From contig NZ_JABGBO010000003.1 in NCBI RefSeq assembly GCF_013133775.1, positions 124,001 through 188,000 on the forward strand: a DNA stretch of 64,000 bases, given 5' to 3'. Source of the stretch: Pelistega europaea. Its GTDB lineage: Bacteria; Pseudomonadota; Gammaproteobacteria; Burkholderiales; Burkholderiaceae_B. Every line of letters starts with the position of its first letter. Within the stretch, counting starts at the first letter, position 1. Shown piece by piece: positions 57,955 through 64,000 of this stretch. The notes under the pieces are model-generated. The model made no database searches and was not told the origin of the DNA. It was given only the letters and a program-made list of their open reading frames with translations. Made by a program: the position numbers and the translations under genes.

Positions 57955-58653
57955 ATGCAAGAAAATTCAACAAGACAACTAGAACAATGGCTGGTATCCG
58001 AGAAAGGGCAGGCAATTCTTCAACAGGAGCTAGCAAAAGTAGCTCCCGTGATGAGCCATTCATTTGGTTACCTAGCTCTGCAGATTGATTTACCAGGTAT
58101 TGACTACCTTGCTCTTCATCATGCACGCAGAAAATTTATATTATCTAGCAATGATAACAATACCTCATGCAGTACTCATCCATATATTAATGCGATTCCA
58201 ACACAAATTCCATTAGAAAGCCAATCAGTAGACCTTGTTGTCCTTCCTCACACTTTAGAACTATATCCTCATGCAAAACACATTCTAAAAGAAGTTCGCC
58301 GTATCCTTATCAACGAGGGGAAAATCGTTATTTTAGGCTTTAATCCATTACATCCAAGTAGGTTACAACAACTTTACCATTCTCCGCTCGCTCCTCCCAT
58401 TCCCTACAGGCGACAATTTTCACAACATAGAATAAAAGAATGGTTTAAACTACTTGGCTTTGAATTAATTGAGCAACCCATCTCTTCACGATTTACTCCG
58501 TGGTTTTCAAGAAAAGATAGCTTTTACATGCTGGTTGCTCGCAAACGCTCATTTGGTATGCATTTGGTAGGACCTGCTATTCGCAAAAAGAAAAAGACAA
58601 CCGCAGAAACGGCCGTTGCAACTCGACAAATGCATAAACAACACATAAAGTAA
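57955..58653 (+). CDS. small SAM methyltransferase-fold protein
   Basis: The 232-residue protein has a methyltransferase type 11-like core: LPGIDYLALHHARR, then SVDLVVLPHTLELYPHAKHILKEVRRILINEGKIVILGFNP. This is the pattern of class I methyltransferases after strand 4. The glycine-rich SAM loop is not obvious, and the first strand is replaced by a HSFGYLALQIDLPG segment. The C-terminal 25 residues are basic (AIRKKKKTTAE). The arrangement gloB, methyltransferase, rnhA is conserved in Burkholderiales. Its substrate is unknown. Confidence 0.85.
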   Translation: MQENSTRQLEQWLVSEKGQAILQQELAKVAPVMSHSFGYLALQIDLPGIDYLALHHARRKFILSSNDNNTSCSTHPYINAIPTQIPLESQSVDLVVLPHTLELYPHAKHILKEVRRILINEGKIVILGFNPLHPSRLQQLYHSPLAPPIPYRRQFSQHRIKEWFKLLGFELIEQPISSRFTPWFSRKDSFYMLVARKRSFGMHLVGPAIRKKKKTTAETAVATRQMHKQHIK

Positions 58654-58686
58654 CCTCATCAATTACTTCTTTTAATGAGAAAACCC

Positions 58687-59136
58687 ATGAATAAAAATGA
58701 CCCTGTTGTAGATATTTGGACTGATGGTGCTTGCAAAGGAAACCCTGGCAAAGGTGGATGGGGAGTTTTACTTCGTCATGGTGGACATGAAAAAGAACTT
58801 TATGGTGGCGAACTCATGACCACCAATAACCGCATGGAAATGCTCGCCGTCATCAAAGCATTAGAAGCTCTCAAGCGTCCTTGCAGAATACACCTTCATA
58901 TCGATTCACAATATGTAAAAAAAGGGCTAACCGAATGGATGCCCTCATGGATTGCTAGAGACTGGAAAACCGCTGACAAGAAACCCGTCAAGAATCAAGA
59001 CTTATGGCAAAAATTAAATACCTTATGCCAACAACATGATATCCAGTGGCTGTGGGTAAAGGGTCACGCTGGAAATGAGGGCAATGAACGTGCTGATGCA
59101 TTGGCCAATAAGGGTGCAGAAGAAGCATCTGAGTAA
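58687..59136 (+). CDS. rnhA: ribonuclease HI
   Basis: RnhA degrades RNA in RNA-DNA hybrids. The 149-residue protein has the four carboxylates: Asp in [13 protein letters not shown], Glu in [14 protein letters not shown], Asp in [10 protein letters not shown], and Asp in [10 protein letters not shown]. It also has the basic handle ([16 protein letters not shown]). The second ATG (58687) was chosen because GAGA lies eight bases upstream; the first, four codons earlier, has no site. The dnaQ gene, often next to rnhA in betaproteobacteria, is absent. Confidence 0.96.
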   Translation: MNKNDPVVDIWTDGACKGNPGKGGWGVLLRHGGHEKELYGGELMTTNNRMEMLAVIKALEALKRPCRIHLHIDSQYVKKGLTEWMPSWIARDWKTADKKPVKNQDLWQKLNTLCQQHDIQWLWVKGHAGNEGNERADALANKGAEEASE

Positions 59137-59265
59137 CCTACCTTTCCGGCATCTAATCATTAATTAAACCATCTATACACACAACCTACCATAGGCATCT
59201 TCTGTACTAGCTCTTACTACTTTTAATAGAAGCAGCCAATAATGTCCCACTGCATAATCTCCTGC

Positions 59266-59271
59266 TATAAT
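59266..59271 (+). promoter_or_regulatory. -10 box upstream of the LuxR-type gene
   Basis: TATAAT lies 57 bases before the gene start and is followed by a short hairpin (CCTCTT with AAGAGG) in the leader. The -35 region is poor, so an activator may be needed. Confidence 0.4.
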
Positions 59272-59328
59272 CCCTCTTACTTTAAAAAGAGGTCTGCAGG
59301 AAAGAGACATTAAAGAGGAGACAACACG

Positions 59329-59559
59329 ATGTTTTATGGTAAAAATACTCGTTTTACTGAACTTACTCGCAAAGAAACTCAAGTACTATGGCTAGCCGTA
59401 CATGGTGTCAAAAACAGAGTCAGTGCAGAAAAATTAAAATGCTCTCCTCGTACAGTTGAGTTTCATAAATCTAACCTTCTCCAAAAGGTAGGTGCACGAA
59501 ACACCGCTGAACTGATTCTCAGACTATATCAGATATACCATGCAGAAAAAAGACTATAG
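59329..59559 (+). CDS. single-domain LuxR-type DNA-binding protein
   Basis: The 76-residue protein is only a LuxR/NarL C-terminal helix-turn-helix (FTELTRKETQVLWLAVHG, SAEKLKCSPRTVEFHKSNLL, QKVGARNTAELILRLYQI). It has no receiver or autoinducer domain. Gly-Val-Lys-Asn-Arg replaces the usual LSNKEIA turn in part, so specificity may differ. A strong site (AGAGGAGA) precedes the ATG. Such orphan domains often act as co-regulators or dimers. No partner gene is visible beside it. Confidence 0.85.
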   Translation: MFYGKNTRFTELTRKETQVLWLAVHGVKNRVSAEKLKCSPRTVEFHKSNLLQKVGARNTAELILRLYQIYHAEKRL

Positions 59560-59897
59560 CCAGATATCGTATTGTGCAGCCTGCCTTGCCCGACCGAGCC
59601 TTAATACACTGATTACCTCCTACTACTACATCAGCATTTTCTGTGCAGCTACAATCCATGTCCTCAAACATTGACTATGTTTGGTGATTACCCTCTGCTG
59701 TATGCTCAGCAGCAGAACAACAAAGACTAATATTTTGAAATAACCGCAATTAAGCCCTTCACTCCCATAGTAATTTATATTCTTTTTTCTTTAATGAGCA
59801 TGAAACAAAAAATAGCTATAAACCACAGATGAATATCAAATACCCACAAAATCCGATGCTGAACGTCCTCACCTGCATGCATAACATACCAAACAGG
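59560..59897. other. gap with no gene
   Basis: No coding region is convincing here. A perfect inverted repeat, CAAACAT-5-ATGTTTG, lies at 59665-59683, and a second dyad (CTGCTG with CAGCAG) lies near 59695-59715. They may be small hairpins or protein sites. Confidence 0.4.
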
Positions 59898-60245
59898 CTA
59901 TTTACTCTCCATCATAGCGACGAGTTGTTCTATGATTGATAATAATTTAATCCTGTCTATATCATCGAGCCGCTGAAGTAAGTTTTCTATCTGATAAGCA
60001 ATATCACGAGGGCGATGACTAGCCTCATCTAATAAATCAGCCGATTCACAGCCAAAAATCTCAGCCAATTCCAGCAACCTTACCACAGATAGATTGATAT
60101 TTCCTCGTTCTAAACGAGACATAGCATCAAGGCTTAAATCTAAACGCTCTGCTAACTCTGATTGCGTCATCCCAACAGCTTTACGGTGTTTGGCAATGGA
60201 TTGCCCTATTCTTTGACTGATTTCTTGTTTTGTCGCTTTAGTCAT
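59898..60245 (-). CDS. XRE-family transcriptional regulator
   Basis: The 115-residue protein has an N-terminal Cro/C1-type helix-turn-helix (IGQSIAKHRKAVGMTQSELAERLDLSLDAMSRLERG, given in pieces) and a C-terminal helical part (about residues 75-115, DIAYQIENLLQRLDDIDRIKLLSII) that may form a dimer. The ATG at 60245 was chosen because GGAG lies six bases upstream. It diverges from the WYL operon, with related inverted repeats between them, and is a good candidate for its repressor or co-regulator. Confidence 0.9.
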   Translation of the reverse strand: MTKATKQEISQRIGQSIAKHRKAVGMTQSELAERLDLSLDAMSRLERGNINLSVVRLLELAEIFGCESADLLDEASHRPRDIAYQIENLLQRLDDIDRIKLLSIIEQLVAMMESK

Positions 60246-60301
60246 GTTTTGCTCCAAAACGACAAATATCTACTATATTTCATAGAGTAAGAACGGCTTT
60301 T

Positions 60302-60319
60302 TATTCTGCTATAAGAATA
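60302..60319. promoter_or_regulatory. inverted repeat 1 between XRE and WYL genes
   Basis: TATTCT-GCTATA-AGAATA is a perfect 6-bp dyad with a 6-base centre. It shares half-sites with inverted repeat 2, 32 bases away. Confidence 0.5.
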
Positions 60320-60350
60320 AATTAACAAAAAATGTACAACTTAATTTAAA

Positions 60351-60366
60351 ATTCTTACCAAAGAAT
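60351..60366. promoter_or_regulatory. inverted repeat 2 between XRE and WYL genes
   Basis: ATTCTT-ACCA-AAGAAT is a perfect 6-bp dyad with a 4-base centre. The ATTCT/AGAAT half-site is the same as in repeat 1, which supports a common protein. Confidence 0.5.
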
Positions 60367-60416
60367 ATTTTTCTTGATAAAACATTCCTAGGCGTAAAAA
60401 CAACAGAGGAATAGTC

Positions 60417-60491
60417 ATGAATCTATGCGACACAACCATGCATGGACATTTCGTACACTGTTCGCATGGTAGAACACAGGAGAGGACTTAA
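60417..60491 (+). CDS. 24-residue Cys/His-rich mini-ORF ahead of the WYL gene
   Basis: This short frame has its own strong ribosome site (AGAGGA, seven bases before ATG) and stops directly against the WYL start codon (TAA then ATG). The peptide starts MNLCDTTMHGHFVHCSHG and contains two Cys and four His in 14 residues, a composition suited to binding a metal. The WYL ribosome site (AGGAGAGGA) lies inside its last codons, so translating ribosomes could control access to it. It could be a leader peptide, a real microprotein, or chance. Confidence 0.5.
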   Translation: MNLCDTTMHGHFVHCSHGRTQERT

Positions 60492-61382
60492 ATGAGTAGC
60501 AAACATGAAAAATTTGCTTATCGATTAAGTAGAATTTTGGAGCAGTTGAATAAAGGGCAACGCCTAGATATCCAATCATTGGCTGATGAATTCCAGGTTG
60601 ATAAACGCACTATTCAGCGTGATTTAAACGAGCGCTTAGATTTTCTAGCATGGCAAGAAAAAGGACCTCGCTACTACAGCGTGGACAGAAGTAAGTTAGG
60701 GCATCTAACCCCTGAAGATATTCAACGGTTTGCCCGTTTTTGCAGTATTCAAGATTTATTCCCCGAAATTGATCGTCGTTTTTATCAAAAACACCTCACC
60801 CAAAGTGTACAAGTTAAAGGGGTGCAGTATGAAAACATTGACCATCTCAAAGTGCAGTTCGATACCATCCAACAGGCGATTGATACATGCCATGTCATTG
60901 AGTTTCGCTATATCAAAGCCAATGCTGCTACAGGGAAATACTATCAAGTTGAACCCTATGCACTAATTAATAAAATCGGGGTATGGTATCTCGTCGGCAT
61001 CCATGAGGGTAAGCAAAAAACCTTTTGTTTTACCCAAATCAGTGCGGTGACGGTACTAAAAACAACATTTGACATCAGTCCTACCGTTAAACAACAGCTT
61101 CTCGAGGGGGACAGCATCTACTACGGCAATCAACTCAATGAGGTTGTTATTCAAGTCAGTTCCTATGCTGCCCCCTATTTTATTCGACGTAGCTTACTCC
61201 CCAATCAGATGCTGGTGAGAGAGTTAGACGACGGAGGATTACTTTTAGCTTGTAACAAAGTCAATGAAATGGAAATTGTCCCGATTGTGCAGTACTGGAT
61301 ACCGCATTTGACGATTATTAGCCCTGTGGAATTGCAGGAGAAGATGGTGGTAAGACTTGAACAATATGTCAGCAAAAACTAG
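60492..61382 (+). CDS. WYL-domain transcriptional regulator
   Basis: The 296-residue protein has an N-terminal winged helix (ILEQLNKGQRLDIQSLADEF, VDKRTIQRDLNERL), a WYL domain (about residues 115-190) with the naming motif WYL at 165-167 in IGVWYLVGIHEG, and a C-terminal WCX-like extension. This layout is that of BrxR and CapW regulators of phage-defence islands, and of many others that sense nucleic-acid or nucleotide signals. It leads the operon that continues past the window end. It probably regulates the same operon. Confidence 0.9.
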   Translation: MSSKHEKFAYRLSRILEQLNKGQRLDIQSLADEFQVDKRTIQRDLNERLDFLAWQEKGPRYYSVDRSKLGHLTPEDIQRFARFCSIQDLFPEIDRRFYQKHLTQSVQVKGVQYENIDHLKVQFDTIQQAIDTCHVIEFRYIKANAATGKYYQVEPYALINKIGVWYLVGIHEGKQKTFCFTQISAVTVLKTTFDISPTVKQQLLEGDSIYYGNQLNEVVIQVSSYAAPYFIRRSLLPNQMLVRELDDGGLLLACNKVNEMEIVPIVQYWIPHLTIISPVELQEKMVVRLEQYVSKN

Positions 61383-61400
61383 AGAGTTTTAGGAGAGATT

Positions 61401-62945
61401 ATGGATAAGGAAAAATCAAGTTTTTCTGCAACGAATGCAGCAATTGCTGGTGGTTTATTTGAAATTAATGCTCGCTTTGGTGACGCTGGTGCTGAGTTTT
61501 TGAAAGGGTTGCGTGGAGTTGATAACCAGACAGGGCAGGTTTTTGACCGTAGTCTATCAAAAGTTGCCCAATATAAAATCAATCCAGAGAATGCTCAAAA
61601 TAATATAAAGCAGCAAGCAGGGTTTGCGGCTGAAGTAGCAAGTGTTTCAAAACGGAATGCTGAAGCTATTATCCGCAAAGACCCTACTCGGTATGTGCGA
61701 AGTGAAGATATTGCAGAATACGGAAAGAATCATAATACCGTTGATATTGTTGAACAGCTTAATGGGACAACACAGTCAACTTCACAAATGAAATTTGTTG
61801 GAGATGTACAGGGCTTACTGCAAAAAATAGCAAAAGGAGATGGGCAAGGAGGAAAAAATGACCTTTCTCGTTACATGAGTGTTGATAAGCTTGAATTACC
61901 TACAGAACAGGTGAATGCAGCTAAAGAAATTTGTATTAAACAAGCGAATAAGTTACGTGAAAGTGCTGACAAGATTTTAGCCAAAACAGATCTAACAGAG
62001 TCAGATTTAAAAACAGTAGAACTATTGAAAAAACAAGCTGATAACTATGACAAGTTACATGACAAGATTACAGATTCAGGACTAAGCACAGAAGAAGCTA
62101 TTCGCTATCGCTTAGATCCTATAAAAGAAACTATTAAAGATATGGCAGGGACCGCTCACCGAGCAGGTATAGAAGGAGCCAAATTTGGGGCGGCTATCGG
62201 TGGCTCAATTTCTCTCATCACGAATTTAATCGCTGTACAGTCAGGCAACAAAGAGTTCTCAGAGGCGATGCTAGATAGTGCCACAGGTACGCTCAAAGCA
62301 GCAGGTGTAGGATATGGTACAGCTTTTGCTGGATCAACAGCCAAATCATTGATGCAACAGTCCACATCAAAGGTAATGCAAGCAGCCTCAAAAACAGGAT
62401 TACCTGGTGCTATTGTTGGCATGTGTATTTCTACCACAAAATCCATTCATAGCTATGCCAGAGGGGATATTGACGAAACAAGGCTCATGCAAGAGATGGG
62501 CGGTATCGCAGTAGGTGCTGTTGCTACTTCTTTGTTTACCGTTGTTGGACAAGGGCTTATTCCTGTGCCTGTGCTTGGTGGTGTAATTGGTAGTATGGTT
62601 GGGGGCATTATTGTCAATACTTTTTATGAAGGATTTCTTCAAGCGCTTAGTGACGCAAAATTAGCCAAAGAAAATCGAATTCTCGTTGAAATGCGTTGTG
62701 AGGCGGCACGGGAACTTTCTCGTCGATACCAGGTTGCTTTTGAAGAATTATTCTCTACTAAACTTGCCCAGTTACAAGAAGAAAAAGCCATATTACAAGA
62801 TCTGTTTTCTCACAAAGATATTTCAGGTGATGCGTTTTGTGAGGGGATGAACCGTTTCGCAGCAGTATTTGGAAAAACACTCACCATTAACAACATGGCA
62901 GAACTAGATGATGCCATGCGTTCTACTCAACCTATTGTTATTTAA
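61401..62945 (+). CDS. unknown 514-residue protein: possible nuclease-like N-terminus and glycine-zipper region
   Basis: I cannot name this family. Residues 1-145 are soluble; within them HNTVDIVEQL (111-120) and TSQMKFVGD (127-135) give Asp115 and a Gln129-Met-Lys131 pair, which resembles the D-(E/Q)xK core of PD-(D/E)xK nucleases. Residues 160-255 are charged helices (KANKLRESADKIL and similar; coiled-coil-like). Residues 258-312 and 330-405 are Gly/Ala-rich hydrophobic (EGAKFGAAIGGSI, VLGGVIGSMVGGIIV), like glycine zippers that insert in membranes. A final helical tail follows. It starts 18 bases after the WYL stop with AGGAGAG before ATG. Confidence 0.85.
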   Translation: MDKEKSSFSATNAAIAGGLFEINARFGDAGAEFLKGLRGVDNQTGQVFDRSLSKVAQYKINPENAQNNIKQQAGFAAEVASVSKRNAEAIIRKDPTRYVRSEDIAEYGKNHNTVDIVEQLNGTTQSTSQMKFVGDVQGLLQKIAKGDGQGGKNDLSRYMSVDKLELPTEQVNAAKEICIKQANKLRESADKILAKTDLTESDLKTVELLKKQADNYDKLHDKITDSGLSTEEAIRYRLDPIKETIKDMAGTAHRAGIEGAKFGAAIGGSISLITNLIAVQSGNKEFSEAMLDSATGTLKAAGVGYGTAFAGSTAKSLMQQSTSKVMQAASKTGLPGAIVGMCISTTKSIHSYARGDIDETRLMQEMGGIAVGAVATSLFTVVGQGLIPVPVLGGVIGSMVGGIIVNTFYEGFLQALSDAKLAKENRILVEMRCEAARELSRRYQVAFEELFSTKLAQLQEEKAILQDLFSHKDISGDAFCEGMNRFAAVFGKTLTINNMAELDDAMRSTQPIVI

Positions 62946-62954
62946 GGAGCAACT

Positions 62955-63683
62955 ATGTTTTTAAATCAGTTGGAACAAGATAACCAGAAAGAACTATTTC
63001 TTTCTTTAGCTACTCTCGTAATGATGGCATCAGGATCTTCAACAGAAAATATAGAGGAAGATGCTGATGATGACTCGTTAAAAGAGTTTAATAGAATCAA
63101 GGCCAGTTTGTCCTCTCAAGATGTTTTACTTAAACACCTTTTTGGCAATATTCAAGCAGCCGAGGCTCAAATGGTGAAGGAGTATATGCAGGAACTGAAC
63201 TATAAATATTGGGTATACAACAGATGCGCAATAGGATGTACAGCATATGATTTAGATTCCATATTAGCCAACTCTTTTGATGATGATTTTGATGATGACG
63301 ATCAAGTTGATTTAGTCAATCTACTTAAGGTTTATTCAACACAAGTCATGACAGAAAACGTGACGTTTGAAGAAAAAGAAAGCGATAAGAATTTACCTTA
63401 TCTGCTTCGCTCTGGTATGCGTCTTTACGTACTTAAACATGCTGCTTCCGCAATTATTAAGGGAAATACAGAAGACTTTTCAACAAAAGAACGCAAAATC
63501 ATCCTCACTGAACTTATTGGAGCTGGCTTTAGTAGTGGACATTTTGAGGAAGAAGAAAAAGAACTTGTTCAATTCATTGGCACTGAGCTTGATTTAGATG
63601 ATGAGTATTTTGATGAAATTACCGAAGCCATGGAAAAAGTATTCATTGCTAATCGTGAACTGACTGAACTGATTAATGAGTAA
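62955..63683 (+). CDS. unknown acidic protein with TerB-like C-terminus
   Basis: The 242-residue protein is very acidic, with a run of Asp residues at about 109-116 and another near 35-40. The C-terminal 65 residues (TKERKIILTELIGAGFSSGHFEEEE, then ELVQFIGTELDLDDEYFDEI; given in parts) resemble a TerB/DjlA-type helical bundle, in which an EE-rich turn binds metal. The N-terminal 30 residues (QLEQDNQKELFLSLATLVMMASG) may form the first part of a second such bundle. It has no signal peptide. It starts 9 bases after the 514-residue gene, with AAGGAG before the ATG, so the two are made together. Confidence 0.82.
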   Translation: MFLNQLEQDNQKELFLSLATLVMMASGSSTENIEEDADDDSLKEFNRIKASLSSQDVLLKHLFGNIQAAEAQMVKEYMQELNYKYWVYNRCAIGCTAYDLDSILANSFDDDFDDDDQVDLVNLLKVYSTQVMTENVTFEEKESDKNLPYLLRSGMRLYVLKHAASAIIKGNTEDFSTKERKIILTELIGAGFSSGHFEEEEKELVQFIGTELDLDDEYFDEITEAMEKVFIANRELTELINE

Positions 63684-63699
63684 ATTTTAGGAGAGAATT

Positions 63700-64000
63700 A
63701 TGGCAATTCCTTTAATTATTGGTGTCGCTGCTGGTGCTATTGGAGTGTATAAGGGAGCTAAAGCTATTAAAGATAATAGTAAAGCAAAGGACTTAGAGAG
63801 TGATGCTCACTCTATTGTCTATGAAGCAGAGCATTCTTTAGAAACGCACAAGCGACAAACTCAAGCCTCACTTTCTGGGTTAGGGCAAAAGAAAGTTGAT
63901 AGTCTGAACCAGCGTATTAAACCCTTTATCGAAGAATTTCAAAAAATCAAAAATATTGATTTGTCCTCTCCTGTTCTATCAAATATGACTGTTAATGAGT
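63700..64000 (+). CDS. unknown protein, glycine-zipper then coiled coil, runs off the window
   Basis: The open frame begins MAIPLIIGVAAGAIGVYKGAKAIKD and continues past the window end; 100 codons are visible. The first 16 residues form one hydrophobic, Gly/Ala-rich segment. The rest is a charged helix rich in Lys, Glu and Gln with heptad-like spacing (SIVYEAEHSLETHKRQTQ), then IKPFIEEFQKIKN. TTTTAGGAGAGAATT precedes the ATG; nearly the same ribosome site precedes the 514-residue gene. This shared layout suggests that the two genes belong to one membrane-associated system. No function can be assigned. Confidence 0.8.
   Translation, partial: MAIPLIIGVAAGAIGVYKGAKAIKDNSKAKDLESDAHSIVYEAEHSLETHKRQTQASLSGLGQKKVDSLNQRIKPFIEEFQKIKNIDLSSPVLSNMTVNE

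Overview
The window is a piece of a betaproteobacterial chromosome with moderately low GC (I estimate a little above 40 percent by eye). The gene set and order fit the family Alcaligenaceae in Burkholderiales: an rsxB-like gene next to nth, a fused murE-murF gene inside a complete division and cell wall (dcw) cluster, a dciA-type gene between secA and lpxC, and gloB back to back with a small methyltransferase gene followed by rnhA. The low GC and the two trimeric autotransporter adhesins suggest a host-associated member of the Pelistega, Oligella or Taylorella type. The genus is inference.

Layout. Positions 1-1550 are accessory DNA: a short SSB-like gene and two unknown acidic proteins, lying against the 3' end of a tRNA-Cys gene. 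Positions 1.7-7.6 kb hold housekeeping genes: ridA-like, pncB, fdxA with a ferredoxin-NADP reductase, an intracellular PHB depolymerase, an rsxB-like gene and nth. Positions 7.7-12.7 kb hold a branched-chain amino acid ABC transporter (livK, livH, fused livM-livG, livF) on the minus strand. Then come yciB, a parvulin, an IS481-family element, a large trimeric autotransporter adhesin and two tRNA-Lys genes. Positions 19.4-24.4 kb hold a deacetylase-like and a GH31-like protein, both with altered catalytic motifs, and an MnmC whose methyltransferase domain looks degenerate. suhB, mgtE, secA and dciA follow.

Positions 30.3-48.6 kb hold lpxC and the dcw cluster on the minus strand, transcribed mraZ-rsmH-ftsL-ftsI-murEF-mraY-murD-ftsW-murG-murC-ddl-ftsQ-ftsA-ftsZ, with MraZ-type boxes in front of mraZ. 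The RNase P RNA gene lies upstream of it. Positions 49.4-59.6 kb mix metabolic genes (O-methyltransferase, pyrC, yghU, gloB, rnhA), an SWIB protein, a second adhesin with a 42-bp repeat array facing a LysR gene, mltD and a LuxR-type regulator.

The last 4.1 kb are the most likely place for an undescribed system. An XRE repressor diverges from a WYL regulator that leads a tight operon: a 24-codon Cys/His-rich mini-ORF, the WYL protein, a 514-residue protein with a possible nuclease-like N-terminal part and a glycine-zipper membrane part, an acidic protein with a TerB-like end, and a glycine-zipper/coiled-coil protein that runs off the window. This architecture resembles WYL-controlled defence or stress islands, but none of the downstream proteins is one I can name.
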